64,000 nt of DNA from JAGVJT01 sp964513205 (GTDB taxonomy: Bacteria; Pseudomonadota; Gammaproteobacteria; Legionellales; Legionellaceae): the NCBI GenBank assembly GCA_964513205.1, contig CAZELP010000001.1, positions 1 to 64,000 on the forward strand. Direction: 5' to 3'. Each line of letters starts with the position of its first letter. Positions within the stretch are counted from its first letter, which is position 1. A program made the position numbers and the translations under genes. Below, piece by piece: positions 52,714 to 62,316 of this stretch. A model generated the notes under the pieces. The model did no database searches. It was not told the DNA's origin and saw only the letters and a list, made by a program, of their open reading frames with translations.

Positions 52714-54945
52714 ATGAAAGAGTTTGACGCAGCACTTGAAAAAGAAGCGACAAAACTTAAGAAAGAATTGCCTGTCATTCCTGTCCACAGAACAATAGAC
52801 GGCGCACTCAATGGGTATAGTGTCATAAAATCAATTTTCGATGTTCGTTATTGCACCGAGCCTCAGAGCAATTCGTTAGATGCCATGCACGAATGGATGA
52901 CCACCCCCCTGGGTTCAATAGGAGCGCTTGGTGTTTGTGGTTTTTTTACGGCACTTGCATGTACCGCCGGGATTCAAGAAAATCAAAGTAAAGAAACCAT
53001 CATCGGCGAGTCATGGAAAACCACTCGGGAAGGATTACAAGCCGGTAGGAACGGCTTTAAAGCCGTGAGAACCGCCATTTTCACCGCATCAGCATTCACA
53101 ACACAAAACTTAAAATATCTGATTTTACCCACCAGTCTTGCCATGAGCGGCTTGTACATGGTCAACCGTCTCTATATGTTGCGTGTAAACAAACAAAAAA
53201 AAGAGACCATCAAGAAAAATCAAGATGCATTCGACTCCATCATGAGTTATGGTTTTTTCCGGCTAAAAGGTGTTTCAATGAAAAACGGAACACATTTCAT
53301 CGAAACACCCTCTTCGCCCGAAGGCTCAAAACAGTCACCGAAAGAAAAACCCATCAAAAATTCTTTTATTATCCATAAAAACTCAGAAAACCAAGAAAAA
53401 CTTTACTATACCGATCACAAAGGGAAAGCAACCGAAATTAAAAATGCGTCTGTCTCTAAAATTAAAACGATTATTCAACAAACAGGCTCTTCTCACCTTT
53501 CTTTGCTCCAACTGAATGAACTATTGCCCCAAAAAGTCGCTTTAAAATATTTTGCTGAACTGAAAAAACAAAAACTAGAGGAAGTAAAAAAGCAAAAATT
53601 AAAAATGGATTTTGAAGCTCGAAGCCGTTTGCATTATGTTATTCGTGGCTTTAATGGCCTGATTGACGGTCTGTATCTTTATCTTGGAATTGTTTTAGGT
53701 ATTGCAAGCTTTAATCCTCCTGCCTTGGCTTTTTTAACATTTCTCTCCTGCATATACTGTATTTTGTGTGTATGCAGTCGGCTTTTTGAAGAGTATCAAT
53801 CGCAACAAGAGCTTCTTGTCACGCAATATCGCATGGATTTGGCCATCATCTCGAAAGAACTCGAAATCGATTTAATCAAACTCAACAAACTGACTCACGC
53901 CATCGCTTTAGAGCAAAATAGTGAAAAAGCAAAAATACTAGAAGATTTAAGGGCAAAGTGGGATGAAAAGCTACAAAAAGATTTGACTGATTTTGAAAAA
54001 AAACGAACGTTCTTAAAAAAGCGCGGCTATCTCTCTGCTGTTGAAACGACACTCACGGGGATAAAACACAGTTTACCATTTTATGGTGCGTTACTCAGTT
54101 TTGTTTTTGCGCTGGCGTTTATTGGTTTTATTACAGGGTTTGCTCTTCCGGCACCTTTCATCTTTGCCATTGTGATGATGGGTATACCCATCATCACCGC
54201 AGGAATTTGGCATGCGTTCCGAAATCGCTTAACCCCACCACCAGAGCTGATTGCCGAAGAAAAAATTAGACTTTCAGAATTAAGTGACATCATCCATCGC
54301 GTTAAATCAAGCTTCAAACTTATTCATGAGGATCAAAAACAAGCACACCAAGCACTTCTAGAAAGCAATCAAATTAAGCAAAAACTTCTGGACTGGATCT
54401 TAATAGGCCTGCAAGTTGATCCATTAGCTGATACTTATTACGCCGATTGGGCAGAGTTTTGGCGCTCTTTCTGGGCAGGCTTATCCAAAGGCAGAAAAGC
54501 CATTGAGATGCTACTGAACCGATTTCAAGAACCTGATGCTTCTGGACATTATCAAGACACCCCCTTGATGTGTAACATCATGATTCCGGTGGCATTTGTT
54601 TATGCTGTCATTTATGCGCTGAATGCATTTATCAAAGGATTTACACGCAAGAATAAATCGAATGACAATTTTTTCAAGAGTCAACCTCCCAACCCAACAG
54701 CTCTTGAAAAAAATACGTCAGCGCCAAACAATCCCAAAAATGAAAATGCCGCAGGAAAATCAGGTCAACAGAAAAAAACATCCCCCAAAAACGAATCAAC
54801 AAAACAACTCAAATCAGAACTCAAAGAACCATCGTCATCTCTATTTCGGTTTTTTGGTGTCGGAAAAATACCTGTCACCGAAACACCCTCTCCCGCTCTC
54901 ACTCCCTCAGAATCAAGAGCAGTACTCTCTGAAGGATTTGTTTAG
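52714..54945 (+). CDS. Large membrane and coiled-coil protein, family unknown
   Basis: This 743-residue protein has hydrophobic segments at about 66-87, 121-156, 313-355, 454-501 and 618-642, with long Lys/Glu-rich coiled-coil-like stretches between them (about 270-305, 360-435 and 510-560) and a disordered Asn/Pro/Lys/Ser-rich tail (about 645-743). The segment following the third block reads S-R-L-F-E-E-Y, like M-R-L-Y-E-E-E in the 613-residue protein at 32165-34006. No signal peptide. The ribosome-binding site is weak. No family recognised; its size, hairpins and tail would fit a Legionellales secreted effector, but nothing proves it. Confidence 0.68.
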   Translation: MKEFDAALEKEATKLKKELPVIPVHRTIDGALNGYSVIKSIFDVRYCTEPQSNSLDAMHEWMTTPLGSIGALGVCGFFTALACTAGIQENQSKETIIGESWKTTREGLQAGRNGFKAVRTAIFTASAFTTQNLKYLILPTSLAMSGLYMVNRLYMLRVNKQKKETIKKNQDAFDSIMSYGFFRLKGVSMKNGTHFIETPSSPEGSKQSPKEKPIKNSFIIHKNSENQEKLYYTDHKGKATEIKNASVSKIKTIIQQTGSSHLSLLQLNELLPQKVALKYFAELKKQKLEEVKKQKLKMDFEARSRLHYVIRGFNGLIDGLYLYLGIVLGIASFNPPALAFLTFLSCIYCILCVCSRLFEEYQSQQELLVTQYRMDLAIISKELEIDLIKLNKLTHAIALEQNSEKAKILEDLRAKWDEKLQKDLTDFEKKRTFLKKRGYLSAVETTLTGIKHSLPFYGALLSFVFALAFIGFITGFALPAPFIFAIVMMGIPIITAGIWHAFRNRLTPPPELIAEEKIRLSELSDIIHRVKSSFKLIHEDQKQAHQALLESNQIKQKLLDWILIGLQVDPLADTYYADWAEFWRSFWAGLSKGRKAIEMLLNRFQEPDASGHYQDTPLMCNIMIPVAFVYAVIYALNAFIKGFTRKNKSNDNFFKSQPPNPTALEKNTSAPNNPKNENAAGKSGQQKKTSPKNESTKQLKSELKEPSSSLFRFFGVGKIPVTETPSPALTPSESRAVLSEGFV

Positions 54946-55191
54946 AAGTCCTGTAAAAGACATTCTCATGCACATGTTTCGATATAAAAGCGTTTAGAGC
55001 AATATCAACATGCGCTCTACCTTTTCTTGCTGATTATACCCGGCTCTTGTCTCAGCATGGACCATGTAGAAAATGCTTTTTTTCTGGTTATTCCGGAAAT
55101 ATGAAAAAATTTCATTTGATTCATAAAAGGACCTGCAAAAACAGGGATATTCGTTATTCCGTTCGTCATAACGTCTTTAGTCTGGCTCTCT
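54946..55191. other. Gap without a supported gene
   Basis: This region separates the convergent 743-residue protein gene and DUF4254 gene. A reverse-strand open frame (55283-55017) runs through it but overlaps the DUF4254 coding end and has no family features, so I do not call it. Confidence 0.5.
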
Positions 55192-55806
55192 TTAAACATA
55201 AAGCTCCGGATTGAGTTGTTTATCATTGTACATTTTAAATTGCTGATAGGAACAAAAAGTGGTGGTTTTACGCTGGATACCATCCAAAAAATCCGTCAAA
55301 CAAAACTGGAGTTGACGGCGCTGATTCATTAAAATTTGCCACTTTTCATGACACCTAACTCGGTGAATTTCATCTGCCGTCTGACGCTGAGCTTGTATGG
55401 CCATATGATAAATTTTTAAAGATAAGATGGATAAACGATCGATGATCATGCCTGGTGTTTCTGAGTTGACGCGGGCTTCCTTCGGCAAAACAGGAGAATA
55501 ATGCTCAAAAATCCACGTGTCCATTTGTTCAATCCGATCATTACGTTGCTGATTACACCAATCGATTTCGCGCTTTGCCCAATAAACAAAATCAGATCCG
55601 CGATCGTCTCGTCGAGCACGATCTTCAGCATGCCATAATTGATAGTTGAACCCGTGATTTTCCTCCATGATGGCAAAAAAATCATGCTCTTGCAGAGATA
55701 CTTTTAAGATCCAATCCTTATTGGAGTCATGCGTCTGGATTAACTCTTTTTTCCATCGTTCAATTGCTTTATCTTGTGTTTCTATAACACGGTTCACATT
55801 TATCAT
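55192..55806 (-). CDS. DUF4254 family protein
   Basis: This 204-residue soluble helical protein has the DUF4254 hallmarks: L-W-H-A-E-D-R-A-R-R, I-D-W-C-N-Q-Q-R-N-D-R-I-E and N-S-E-T-P-G-M-I-I-D-R-L-S-I-L-S-L-K-I-Y-H-M (about 113-135). Members are often near LPS or polysaccharide genes, but no activity is established. It is monocistronic and divergent from the EnhB-like gene (86-base gap). Confidence 0.85.
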   Translation of the reverse strand: MINVNRVIETQDKAIERWKKELIQTHDSNKDWILKVSLQEHDFFAIMEENHGFNYQLWHAEDRARRDDRGSDFVYWAKREIDWCNQQRNDRIEQMDTWIFEHYSPVLPKEARVNSETPGMIIDRLSILSLKIYHMAIQAQRQTADEIHRVRCHEKWQILMNQRRQLQFCLTDFLDGIQRKTTTFCSYQQFKMYNDKQLNPELYV

Positions 55807-55892
55807 CAGAGTCGTTCTACTTCGTCAAATTTGGCGATCATATCACAAGAAGAATCGTGGTAGAATCTTCCTTTTGAAAGGCGAGATATACG

Positions 55893-56354
55893 ATGAAAAA
55901 AGCCACCATTCTCCTTTTTATTTGCTTATCTTTTTCACTGCAAGCGAAAGAAATCTTACCCAAAGGTTGTAAACCATTTGTCATTGACAAGCGATTTGTC
56001 TCCATTCCAAAGGGGAAAGTGCGGCTTCTTGCATTTCATAATTTAACCAAAACAGATCTTTGGTTAACCGTAGAAAACGCGTCAGACCTCACAGGACACT
56101 TACAAAATAATGCTTGGTCCTTGTTAAAAACCAATAGAAAATCAATCAAAATAAACTGCATTGAATCAAAACCTGGTCATGAACAACAGGTTTCTTGTCA
56201 ATCCGCTTTAAGTGTTTGTGAATGGCCTATTTTATCAAAGCGTCGTGAAAAAGAAGCGTTTTGGATCGGTCAAAACATGCCTCTTTCTCCTCTTATTGCT
56301 TATGCTGCACGAAAAGGATGGATGAGCTCACCCGGTATTAAAAACAAATTTTAA
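55893..56354 (+). CDS. Exported EnhB-like protein
   Basis: This 153-residue protein has a signal peptide (residues 1-18, ending L-Q-A-K) and a mature part with five or so cysteines. The pattern H-N-L-x-x-x-D-L-W-L (about 50-59), then C-I-E-S-K-P-G-H-E-Q-Q-V-S-C and C-E-W, then F-W-I-G-Q-N-M, agrees with my memory of Legionella enhanced-entry protein EnhB. The function of EnhB is not established; the enh locus was linked to host-cell entry. enhA and enhC are not adjacent. The assignment is by recalled pattern, not a search. Confidence 0.6.
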   Translation: MKKATILLFICLSFSLQAKEILPKGCKPFVIDKRFVSIPKGKVRLLAFHNLTKTDLWLTVENASDLTGHLQNNAWSLLKTNRKSIKINCIESKPGHEQQVSCQSALSVCEWPILSKRREKEAFWIGQNMPLSPLIAYAARKGWMSSPGIKNKF

Positions 56355-56423
56355 CAAGAAAATCGATGTTTTATACGCACTGTGTGATAGACTAATCTCA
56401 GCAAACTCTTTTTCCAGGATATT

Positions 56424-58613
56424 GTGAATAAAAAAAGAAAGAAACCCGTTCATAAAAAGGACCCTTATTATCAGCGGGAAGCTCAAAAATACGAGAACCC
56501 CATCCCAAGTCGAGAATACATTCTTGAAGTCATCGAGCACTTTGGTCAACCCATGTCCGAAGCCGCTCTATTAAATGCACTGAAAATCAAAAAACCGACA
56601 CAAAAAGAAGCACTTGGATTCAGATTAAAAGCAATGCTCCGTGACGGCCAAATGATGCAAGATCGACGTGGACGTTTTTGTTTATTCGAAAAAATCAATT
56701 TAAAACGTGGCACCATACAAGCCCATCCAGATGGCTTTGGCTTTTTTATCCCTGAAGACGAAAGCGAAGACATGCTCTTATCCGCCAAACAAATGAGAAT
56801 GGTCATGCATGGCGATCAGGTCCTCGCTTATTGTGTCGGAATAGACAAAAGAGGGCGTCTTGAAGGTAAAATTCACGAAGTATTGGTACATGCAAATAAA
56901 AATGTCGTTGGACGATTTTATCTGCAAGGAGACATTGGTTTTGTAACACCTGATAGCAAACAATTGACCCAACCGATTTCTATCCCCAAAGACAAAATGA
57001 ACCAAGCCAAAGACGGTCAAATTGTCCTAGTCGAAATCATTGCCTATCCATCTGCGCACATATCTGCTGTCGGCCAAATTGTACACATTTTGGGTGAGCA
57101 CATGGCGCCAGGCATGGAAATTCAAATTGCCCTGCTCGCACACAAGATCCCCAATGAATGGCCACAAATTATCCTAGAACAAGTGACTCACATTCCACTT
57201 CAAGTCACATCCAAAGAAATTGAAGGTCGAACCGATCTACGTCAGTTACCTTTTGTCACGATTGATGGAGAAGACGCAAAAGATTTTGATGATGCAGTCT
57301 ATTGTGTGTCAAAACCTAACGGCGGTTTTCATTTGTATGTCGCCATTGCCGATGTAAGCCATTATGTGGCACCGGGTAGCCCTCTCGATCAAGAGGCGGC
57401 ACTCAGAGGAAATTCCGTTTACTTTCCAGGACAAGTTGTTCCCATGCTCCCAGAAGCACTTTCAAATGGAATTTGTTCGTTGAACCCAAAGGTCGATCGA
57501 TTGTGCATGATCATGGAAATGAGTTTATCCTCAACAGGGAAAATCACTCGTTCAAATGTCTATCGAGGTGTCATACACTCTCAAGCAAGACTGACCTACT
57601 CACAGGTTCACGCTTGGCTTGAGTCCGGAGAGACACCTGAAGAATATGCACACTTATGGCCTCATTTAGATGCATTAAACTCAGCGTACCGCACGCTTCT
57701 TAAAGCAAGAATCAGTCGCGGGGCTATGGATTTTGACAGCACCGAAACTCGTATCATTTTCAATCAAAAAAGAAAAATCGAAAAAATTATACCGCTGATG
57801 CGAAACGATGCTCATCGATTAATTGAAGAATGTATGCTGGCGGCCAATGTTGCAACGGCCAAATTTTTACAAAAAGCAAAAATTCCTACACTTTATCGAA
57901 CACATGCGCCGCCAGAATCAGAAAAAATAACCGCTTTACGAGATTTTTTAGGTGAATTTGGGTTAACGCTTTCAGGAGGAGAAAAGCCATCTCCTAAAGA
58001 TTATCAAAACACCATTCGACGTTTAGACAATCGCCCTGAAAAGCATCTTGTTGAAACAGTTATGCTACGTTCGCTAAAGCAAGCTCACTATACAGTAGAA
58101 AATGAAGGACATTTTGGTTTAGCGTATCCCATCTATACTCATTTTACTTCGCCCATTCGACGTTACCCTGATCTCCTCATCCATCGAGCAATTGGTCATA
58201 TTCTGGATCATCAAGAACCCTCAACGTTTCATTATTCAGAAAAAGAAATGGAGCATCTCGGAAAACACTGCTCTATGACCGAGCGACGAGCAGATGATGC
58301 CACAAGAGAAGTGGTTTCTTGGCTAAAATGCGAATACATGCAAGACAAGCTTGGCGAACGCTTTGAAGGGCGGATCTCCGCTGTAACCTCTTTTGGAGTG
58401 TTTGTCGAACTAGACGAAGTTTATGTCGAAGGTTTAGTGCATATCACTTCTTTAAAAAATGATTATTATATTTATGATGCCGCAAAACATCGTTTGGTTG
58501 GAGAGAGACGAGGTCAGCGATATCGTCTCGGCGATAGAATGAGCGTCATCGTGGCACGTGTCGATTTAGATGAAAGGAAAATCGATTTTGATCCGATTGT
58601 AAATGAGTCCTAG
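56424..58613 (+). CDS. rnr: Ribonuclease R
   Basis: This 729-residue 3'-5' exoribonuclease degrades structured RNA. An N-terminal basic and HTH-like region leads into cold-shock domains (about 85-240) and the RNB domain with D-G-E-D-A-K-D-F-D-D-A-V (about 275-286). A C-terminal S1 domain (about 645-725) follows. Shorter than E. coli RNase R mainly at the basic C-terminus. Start GTG 56424 with AGGA upstream. rlmB follows after two bases, as in E. coli. Confidence 0.95.
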   Translation: MNKKRKKPVHKKDPYYQREAQKYENPIPSREYILEVIEHFGQPMSEAALLNALKIKKPTQKEALGFRLKAMLRDGQMMQDRRGRFCLFEKINLKRGTIQAHPDGFGFFIPEDESEDMLLSAKQMRMVMHGDQVLAYCVGIDKRGRLEGKIHEVLVHANKNVVGRFYLQGDIGFVTPDSKQLTQPISIPKDKMNQAKDGQIVLVEIIAYPSAHISAVGQIVHILGEHMAPGMEIQIALLAHKIPNEWPQIILEQVTHIPLQVTSKEIEGRTDLRQLPFVTIDGEDAKDFDDAVYCVSKPNGGFHLYVAIADVSHYVAPGSPLDQEAALRGNSVYFPGQVVPMLPEALSNGICSLNPKVDRLCMIMEMSLSSTGKITRSNVYRGVIHSQARLTYSQVHAWLESGETPEEYAHLWPHLDALNSAYRTLLKARISRGAMDFDSTETRIIFNQKRKIEKIIPLMRNDAHRLIEECMLAANVATAKFLQKAKIPTLYRTHAPPESEKITALRDFLGEFGLTLSGGEKPSPKDYQNTIRRLDNRPEKHLVETVMLRSLKQAHYTVENEGHFGLAYPIYTHFTSPIRRYPDLLIHRAIGHILDHQEPSTFHYSEKEMEHLGKHCSMTERRADDATREVVSWLKCEYMQDKLGERFEGRISAVTSFGVFVELDEVYVEGLVHITSLKNDYYIYDAAKHRLVGERRGQRYRLGDRMSVIVARVDLDERKIDFDPIVNES

Positions 58614-58615
58614 TT

Positions 58616-59374
58616 ATGAACAATACCCATACACTTTATGGCCTACATGCCATTGAAGCCGCTATTGAAAACCCATTGCGTACAATTCATATGTTGTACA
58701 TCAACCAAGAGCGACAAGATAAACGCCTTTTGGATCTGGAGAAAAAAGCTCAAATCAAGCAGATTCCTCTGACGGCTTTAAGTAGTCAGGCCATGAAAAA
58801 AAAATTTCCTGATTTCAAACATCAAGGCGTTGTTGCTATTTTAGCGCATGTGCCGGAATACCAAGAGTCCGATCTGATGTCCCGCATTCAGGCGTCTGAA
58901 AAACAATGGCTTATCCTCGTCCTGGATGGTGTGACCGATCCACATAATCTGGGTGCCTGTCTGCGCACAGCGGATGCGGTAGGTGTAGATGTCGTGATTA
59001 CACCGAAAGACAATAGTGCGCCAGTAAACGCCACCGTCAGTAAAGTAGCCTGTGGAGCAGCAGAAACCGTTCCTGTTGTACGAGTCACCAACCTAGCTAG
59101 AACATTAACCGCTCTAAAAACAGCAGGTATTTGGCTTTATGGTGCAGCAGGGGAAGCATCAAACTCGCTGTACGAGCTTGATTTAAAAAACAGGTCGATT
59201 GCCATTTTAATGGGGGCAGAAGGAAAAGGTCTAAGACGCCTCACAAGAGACCACTGCGATGCACTGTTTTCTATTCCAATGCAAGGCTCGGTCTCAAGTT
59301 TAAACGTTTCCGTCGCGACTGGCGTTTCACTTTATGAAGTCACCCGGCAACGCCTGATTGGTAATACTCGTTAA
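58616..59374 (+). CDS. rlmB: 23S rRNA (guanosine2251-2'-O)-methyltransferase RlmB
   Basis: This 252-residue SPOUT enzyme has an N-terminal substrate-binding domain (about 1-78) and a trefoil-knot methyltransferase with D-P-H-N-L-G-A-C-L-R-T-A-D (about 108-120), M-G-A-E-G-K-G-L-R (about 200-208) and I-P-M-Q-G-S-V-S-S-L-N-V-S. It is paired with rnr. Its last 35 bases overlap the end of convergent argD. Confidence 0.95.
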   Translation: MNNTHTLYGLHAIEAAIENPLRTIHMLYINQERQDKRLLDLEKKAQIKQIPLTALSSQAMKKKFPDFKHQGVVAILAHVPEYQESDLMSRIQASEKQWLILVLDGVTDPHNLGACLRTADAVGVDVVITPKDNSAPVNATVSKVACGAAETVPVVRVTNLARTLTALKTAGIWLYGAAGEASNSLYELDLKNRSIAILMGAEGKGLRRLTRDHCDALFSIPMQGSVSSLNVSVATGVSLYEVTRQRLIGNTR

Positions 59375-60515
59375 TGGTTTTGACCAAACGCTCAACAAGC
59401 TCTTCAAGCTCTGATTCTTGAATAATCAAAGGCGGCAAAAGACGAATGACCGTCTCCGCCGTCACACTAAACAGCAAGCGATGTTTCAGTCCCAGAAGAC
59501 GCATGTCCAAACAGGGCTTGTCCATTTCAATCCCCATCATCAACCCTTGACCACGGATTTGACGCACATGAGGATGATCACCAAGCGCATCCAGCAAGAG
59601 CTCTTTAAACTTTACGCCCAATAAACGCACCTGTTTACAGAAGTCTTCCGTTCCAATCACATCTAAAACAGCCATTGCAGCTGCACATGCCAGAGGATTT
59701 CCACCAAAAGTTGAACCATGGCTACCTGGTTTAAATAAATTGGAGGCACGACCACTCATGAGTGTCGCACCAATCGGAACTCCATTTGCCAAACCTTTGG
59801 CCGTTGTTAAAACATCAGGCTGAATACCAAGCCCCATGCTCGCATAAAGATGCCCGGTTCGACCGTTCCCAGTCTGAACTTCATCCATAATCAACAACCA
59901 GTCTTTCTCTTCACAAAACTTAGCCAACTCACGAAGATAAACCTCGTCCCCGACCGTCACGCCACCCTCGCCTTGAATGGGCTCTAACATCACAGCGACG
60001 ATGTCGTTTCTATGCTCAGAAATAGCACGAATGGCATTGAGATCATTAAATGGGGCACGCACAAAGCCACTCACCAAAGGTTCAAATCCAGCCTGTACTT
60101 TACGTCCACCAGATGCACTTAATGTGGCCAGTGTACGGCCATGAAAAGCACCATTCATGACAATGGTCGCAGGAGCATCCACTCCTTTTGCATGACCAAA
60201 AAGACGAACCAATTTCAAAGCCGCTTCATTCGCTTCAGCTCCAGAATTACTAAAAAAAACCTGCTCCATATGCGTAAGTCTGGTCAATCTCTCAGCAAGC
60301 TGCTCTTGAAGAGAGATATGGAACGTATTCGACGTATGCAACAGTTGCCGGGCTTGATGCTCAATGGCTTGTGTCACCAACGGATGTGCATGCCCTAAAT
60401 TACACACAGCAATGCCACTCAAAGCGTCAAGATAAGGCACATCACCCTCATACAGCCATATGCCTTTTCCATGAGTGAATGCGACGGGGAGCGGATTATA
60501 GGTCGTCACGTACAC
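59340..60515 (-). CDS. argD: Acetylornithine/succinyldiaminopimelate aminotransferase
   Basis: This 391-residue class III PLP aminotransferase has S-N-S-G-A-E-A-N-E-A-A-L-K (about 95-107), D-E-V-Q-T-G-N-G-R-T-G and the PLP lysine in T-T-A-K-G-L-A-N-G (about 240-248). It acts in arginine and lysine/diaminopimelate synthesis. GTG 60515 with AAGGA seven bases upstream is the start; the longer frame enters sodB. It follows sodB by ten bases, so may be co-transcribed. Confidence 0.9.
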   Translation of the reverse strand: MYVTTYNPLPVAFTHGKGIWLYEGDVPYLDALSGIAVCNLGHAHPLVTQAIEHQARQLLHTSNTFHISLQEQLAERLTRLTHMEQVFFSNSGAEANEAALKLVRLFGHAKGVDAPATIVMNGAFHGRTLATLSASGGRKVQAGFEPLVSGFVRAPFNDLNAIRAISEHRNDIVAVMLEPIQGEGGVTVGDEVYLRELAKFCEEKDWLLIMDEVQTGNGRTGHLYASMGLGIQPDVLTTAKGLANGVPIGATLMSGRASNLFKPGSHGSTFGGNPLACAAAMAVLDVIGTEDFCKQVRLLGVKFKELLLDALGDHPHVRQIRGQGLMMGIEMDKPCLDMRLLGLKHRLLFSVTAETVIRLLPPLIIQESELEELVERLVKTINEYYQSGVAG

Positions 60516-60525
60516 GATTATTTCC

Positions 60526-61107
60526 TTATTGTTTAAAAAGAGACTCAACAAATGTCCAGTTGACCAAAGACCAGAATGCTTTGACGTAGTCCGCACGCAA
60601 ATTTCGATAATCGATATAATAAGCATGCTCCCAAACATCACAAGTCAATAAAGCGGTTAATCCCATCGTCATAGGCGTTCCAGCATTACTGGTGCTGATA
60701 ATTTTTAATTTTTTATCTGTGTCTTGAACAAGCCATGCCCAACCGGAACCAAAAGTTGTTAATGCCGTTTGTGTAAATTGCTCTTTAAACGCATCAAACG
60801 ATCCAAATGCATCAACAATTGCCGCCAATAGTTTGGCGCTAGGCTGTCCACCGCCATTCGGGCTCAAGCAATTCCAATAAAAAGTGTGATTCCAAACTTG
60901 AGCCGCATTGTTGAACACCCCTGCAGAAGATTGCATCACAATCTCGTCGAGAGAGAGCGAGTCAAACGGTGTTCCTGCAATCAATTTATTAAGATTCACT
61001 ACATAAGTTTGATGATGCTTTTCATAGTGATAAGTTAGCGTTTCTGCTGAAATATGTGGTTCGAGCGCATTTTTGGCATAAGGCAGCGCAGGTAACTCTA
61101 TTGACAT
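60526..61107 (-). CDS. sodB: Superoxide dismutase, iron type
   Basis: This 193-residue enzyme has metal ligands His26/27 region (Y-H-Y-E-K-H-H), N-H-T-F-Y-W (about 73-78) and D-V-W-E-H-A-Y-Y-I-D-Y (about 156-166). The F-G-S-G-W-A-W-L segment followed by a Fe-type pattern supports SodB over SodA. It detoxifies superoxide in the cytoplasm. Confidence 0.94.
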   Translation of the reverse strand: MSIELPALPYAKNALEPHISAETLTYHYEKHHQTYVVNLNKLIAGTPFDSLSLDEIVMQSSAGVFNNAAQVWNHTFYWNCLSPNGGGQPSAKLLAAIVDAFGSFDAFKEQFTQTALTTFGSGWAWLVQDTDKKLKIISTSNAGTPMTMGLTALLTCDVWEHAYYIDYRNLRADYVKAFWSLVNWTFVESLFKQ

Positions 61108-61247
61108 TTTTTTCTCCCAAAATAAAACTGATTAAAAAATTATTTCATATCCAAAATGTGAAATTGAATAGCCCAAACAAATTAGAAAGAAAATTAACGT
61201 AGAAAGCCTCTGAAAACAAGAAGAATAAAAAAAATCGTCAAAAATCT

Positions 61248-61255
61248 GTTATACT
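61248..61255 (+). promoter_or_regulatory. Extended -10 promoter element upstream of pyrC
   Basis: TGTTATACT has the TGn extension followed by a TATACT -10, 17 bases before the pyrC GTG. The very short leader leaves room for pyrimidine-dependent start-site control as in enterobacterial pyrC, but this is inference. The 61108-61247 gap is otherwise AT-rich and empty. Confidence 0.5.
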
Positions 61256-61271
61256 GAGGTTTCGTATTTTT

Positions 61272-62315
61272 GTGGATAACCCACTTATCGTGCCGCACAC
61301 ATTGACCATTAGAAAACCAGACGATTGGCATGTTCATTTTCGAGACGAGCCATTGCTAGCAGACACGGTACCCGCAACTGCACAACATTTTCAACGCGCA
61401 TTGGTCATGCCCAATCTCAAGCCGGCATTGACAACGCTCACGCAACTTTTAGACTATCGAACACGTATTTTGGCTGCAAGCCCCAATAAAAGCTTTGTGC
61501 CCTACATGACGTTATATCTCAATGAAACAATAAACCCCGACGTTTTTCAGCAAATATCTCAACATGATTTTATTCTTGGTGCGAAACTTTATCCTGCAGG
61601 TGTCACAACTCACGCAGAACAAGGCGCCCAATCAATAGAGGCACTTTATCCTTATTTTGAGATCATGCAAGATCAGTCTCTCGTATTGCAAGTGCATGGA
61701 GAAAGCCTGCAGGGGGATATTTTTGAACGAGAAGCCTTGTTTATCGAGACGCACTTACGCCCCCTTTTAAGAAACTTCCCCAAGCTTCGCGTTGTTTTGG
61801 AGCACATATCAACTCGTCATGCGGTTGACTTTGTTTTGGAAAGCACAGCAAAGCTCGCAGCTACTTTGACTCCTCATCATCTTTTATACAATAGAAACCA
61901 ACTGCTTGGATCTGGACTTAAACCTCACTATTATTGTTTACCGATTTTAAAACATGCTGATGATCAAGCGGCGTTGATACAGGCCGCCGTCAGTGGCCAT
62001 CCTAAGTTTTTTGCTGGAACAGACAGCGCGCCTCATCCTCAAGAGGCAAAAGAGAGTGCGTGTGGTTGTGCTGGCATTTTTTCAGCGCCATATGCGGTCT
62101 GCCTGTACGCCGAAATTTTTGAAAAAGAAAATCAATTGACGCGATTGAATGCCTTTCTATCAGAATATGGAGCGGATTTTTATGAAAAGCCTTACAATAA
62201 AGAATCTCTCACGCTTCAACGTATTCCTCAGCAAGTTCCATTAACATTGCCTTTAGGCACAACGCGAGTTATTCCTGTTGCAGCAGGCGAAACACTCCCT
62301 TGGAGTATTGTTTAG
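61272..62315 (+). CDS. pyrC: Dihydroorotase (class II, PyrC)
   Basis: This 347-residue zinc amidohydrolase catalyses carbamoyl-aspartate cyclisation in pyrimidine synthesis. Metal-binding D-W-H-V-H-F-R-D (about 17-24), the carboxylated Lys in A-K-L-Y-P-A-G-V-T-T, H-G-E and F-A-G-T-D-S-A-P-H are intact. The start is GTG 61272. One base separates its stop from the rnt ATG. Confidence 0.96.
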   Translation: MDNPLIVPHTLTIRKPDDWHVHFRDEPLLADTVPATAQHFQRALVMPNLKPALTTLTQLLDYRTRILAASPNKSFVPYMTLYLNETINPDVFQQISQHDFILGAKLYPAGVTTHAEQGAQSIEALYPYFEIMQDQSLVLQVHGESLQGDIFEREALFIETHLRPLLRNFPKLRVVLEHISTRHAVDFVLESTAKLAATLTPHHLLYNRNQLLGSGLKPHYYCLPILKHADDQAALIQAAVSGHPKFFAGTDSAPHPQEAKESACGCAGIFSAPYAVCLYAEIFEKENQLTRLNAFLSEYGADFYEKPYNKESLTLQRIPQQVPLTLPLGTTRVIPVAAGETLPWSIV

Positions 62316-62316
62316 C

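Noticed and set aside
55017..55283. An 88-codon minus-strand open frame after the DUF4254 gene
   Set aside because: It overlaps the DUF4254 coding end by about 90 bases, has no good start signal, and its composition looks like chance translation.
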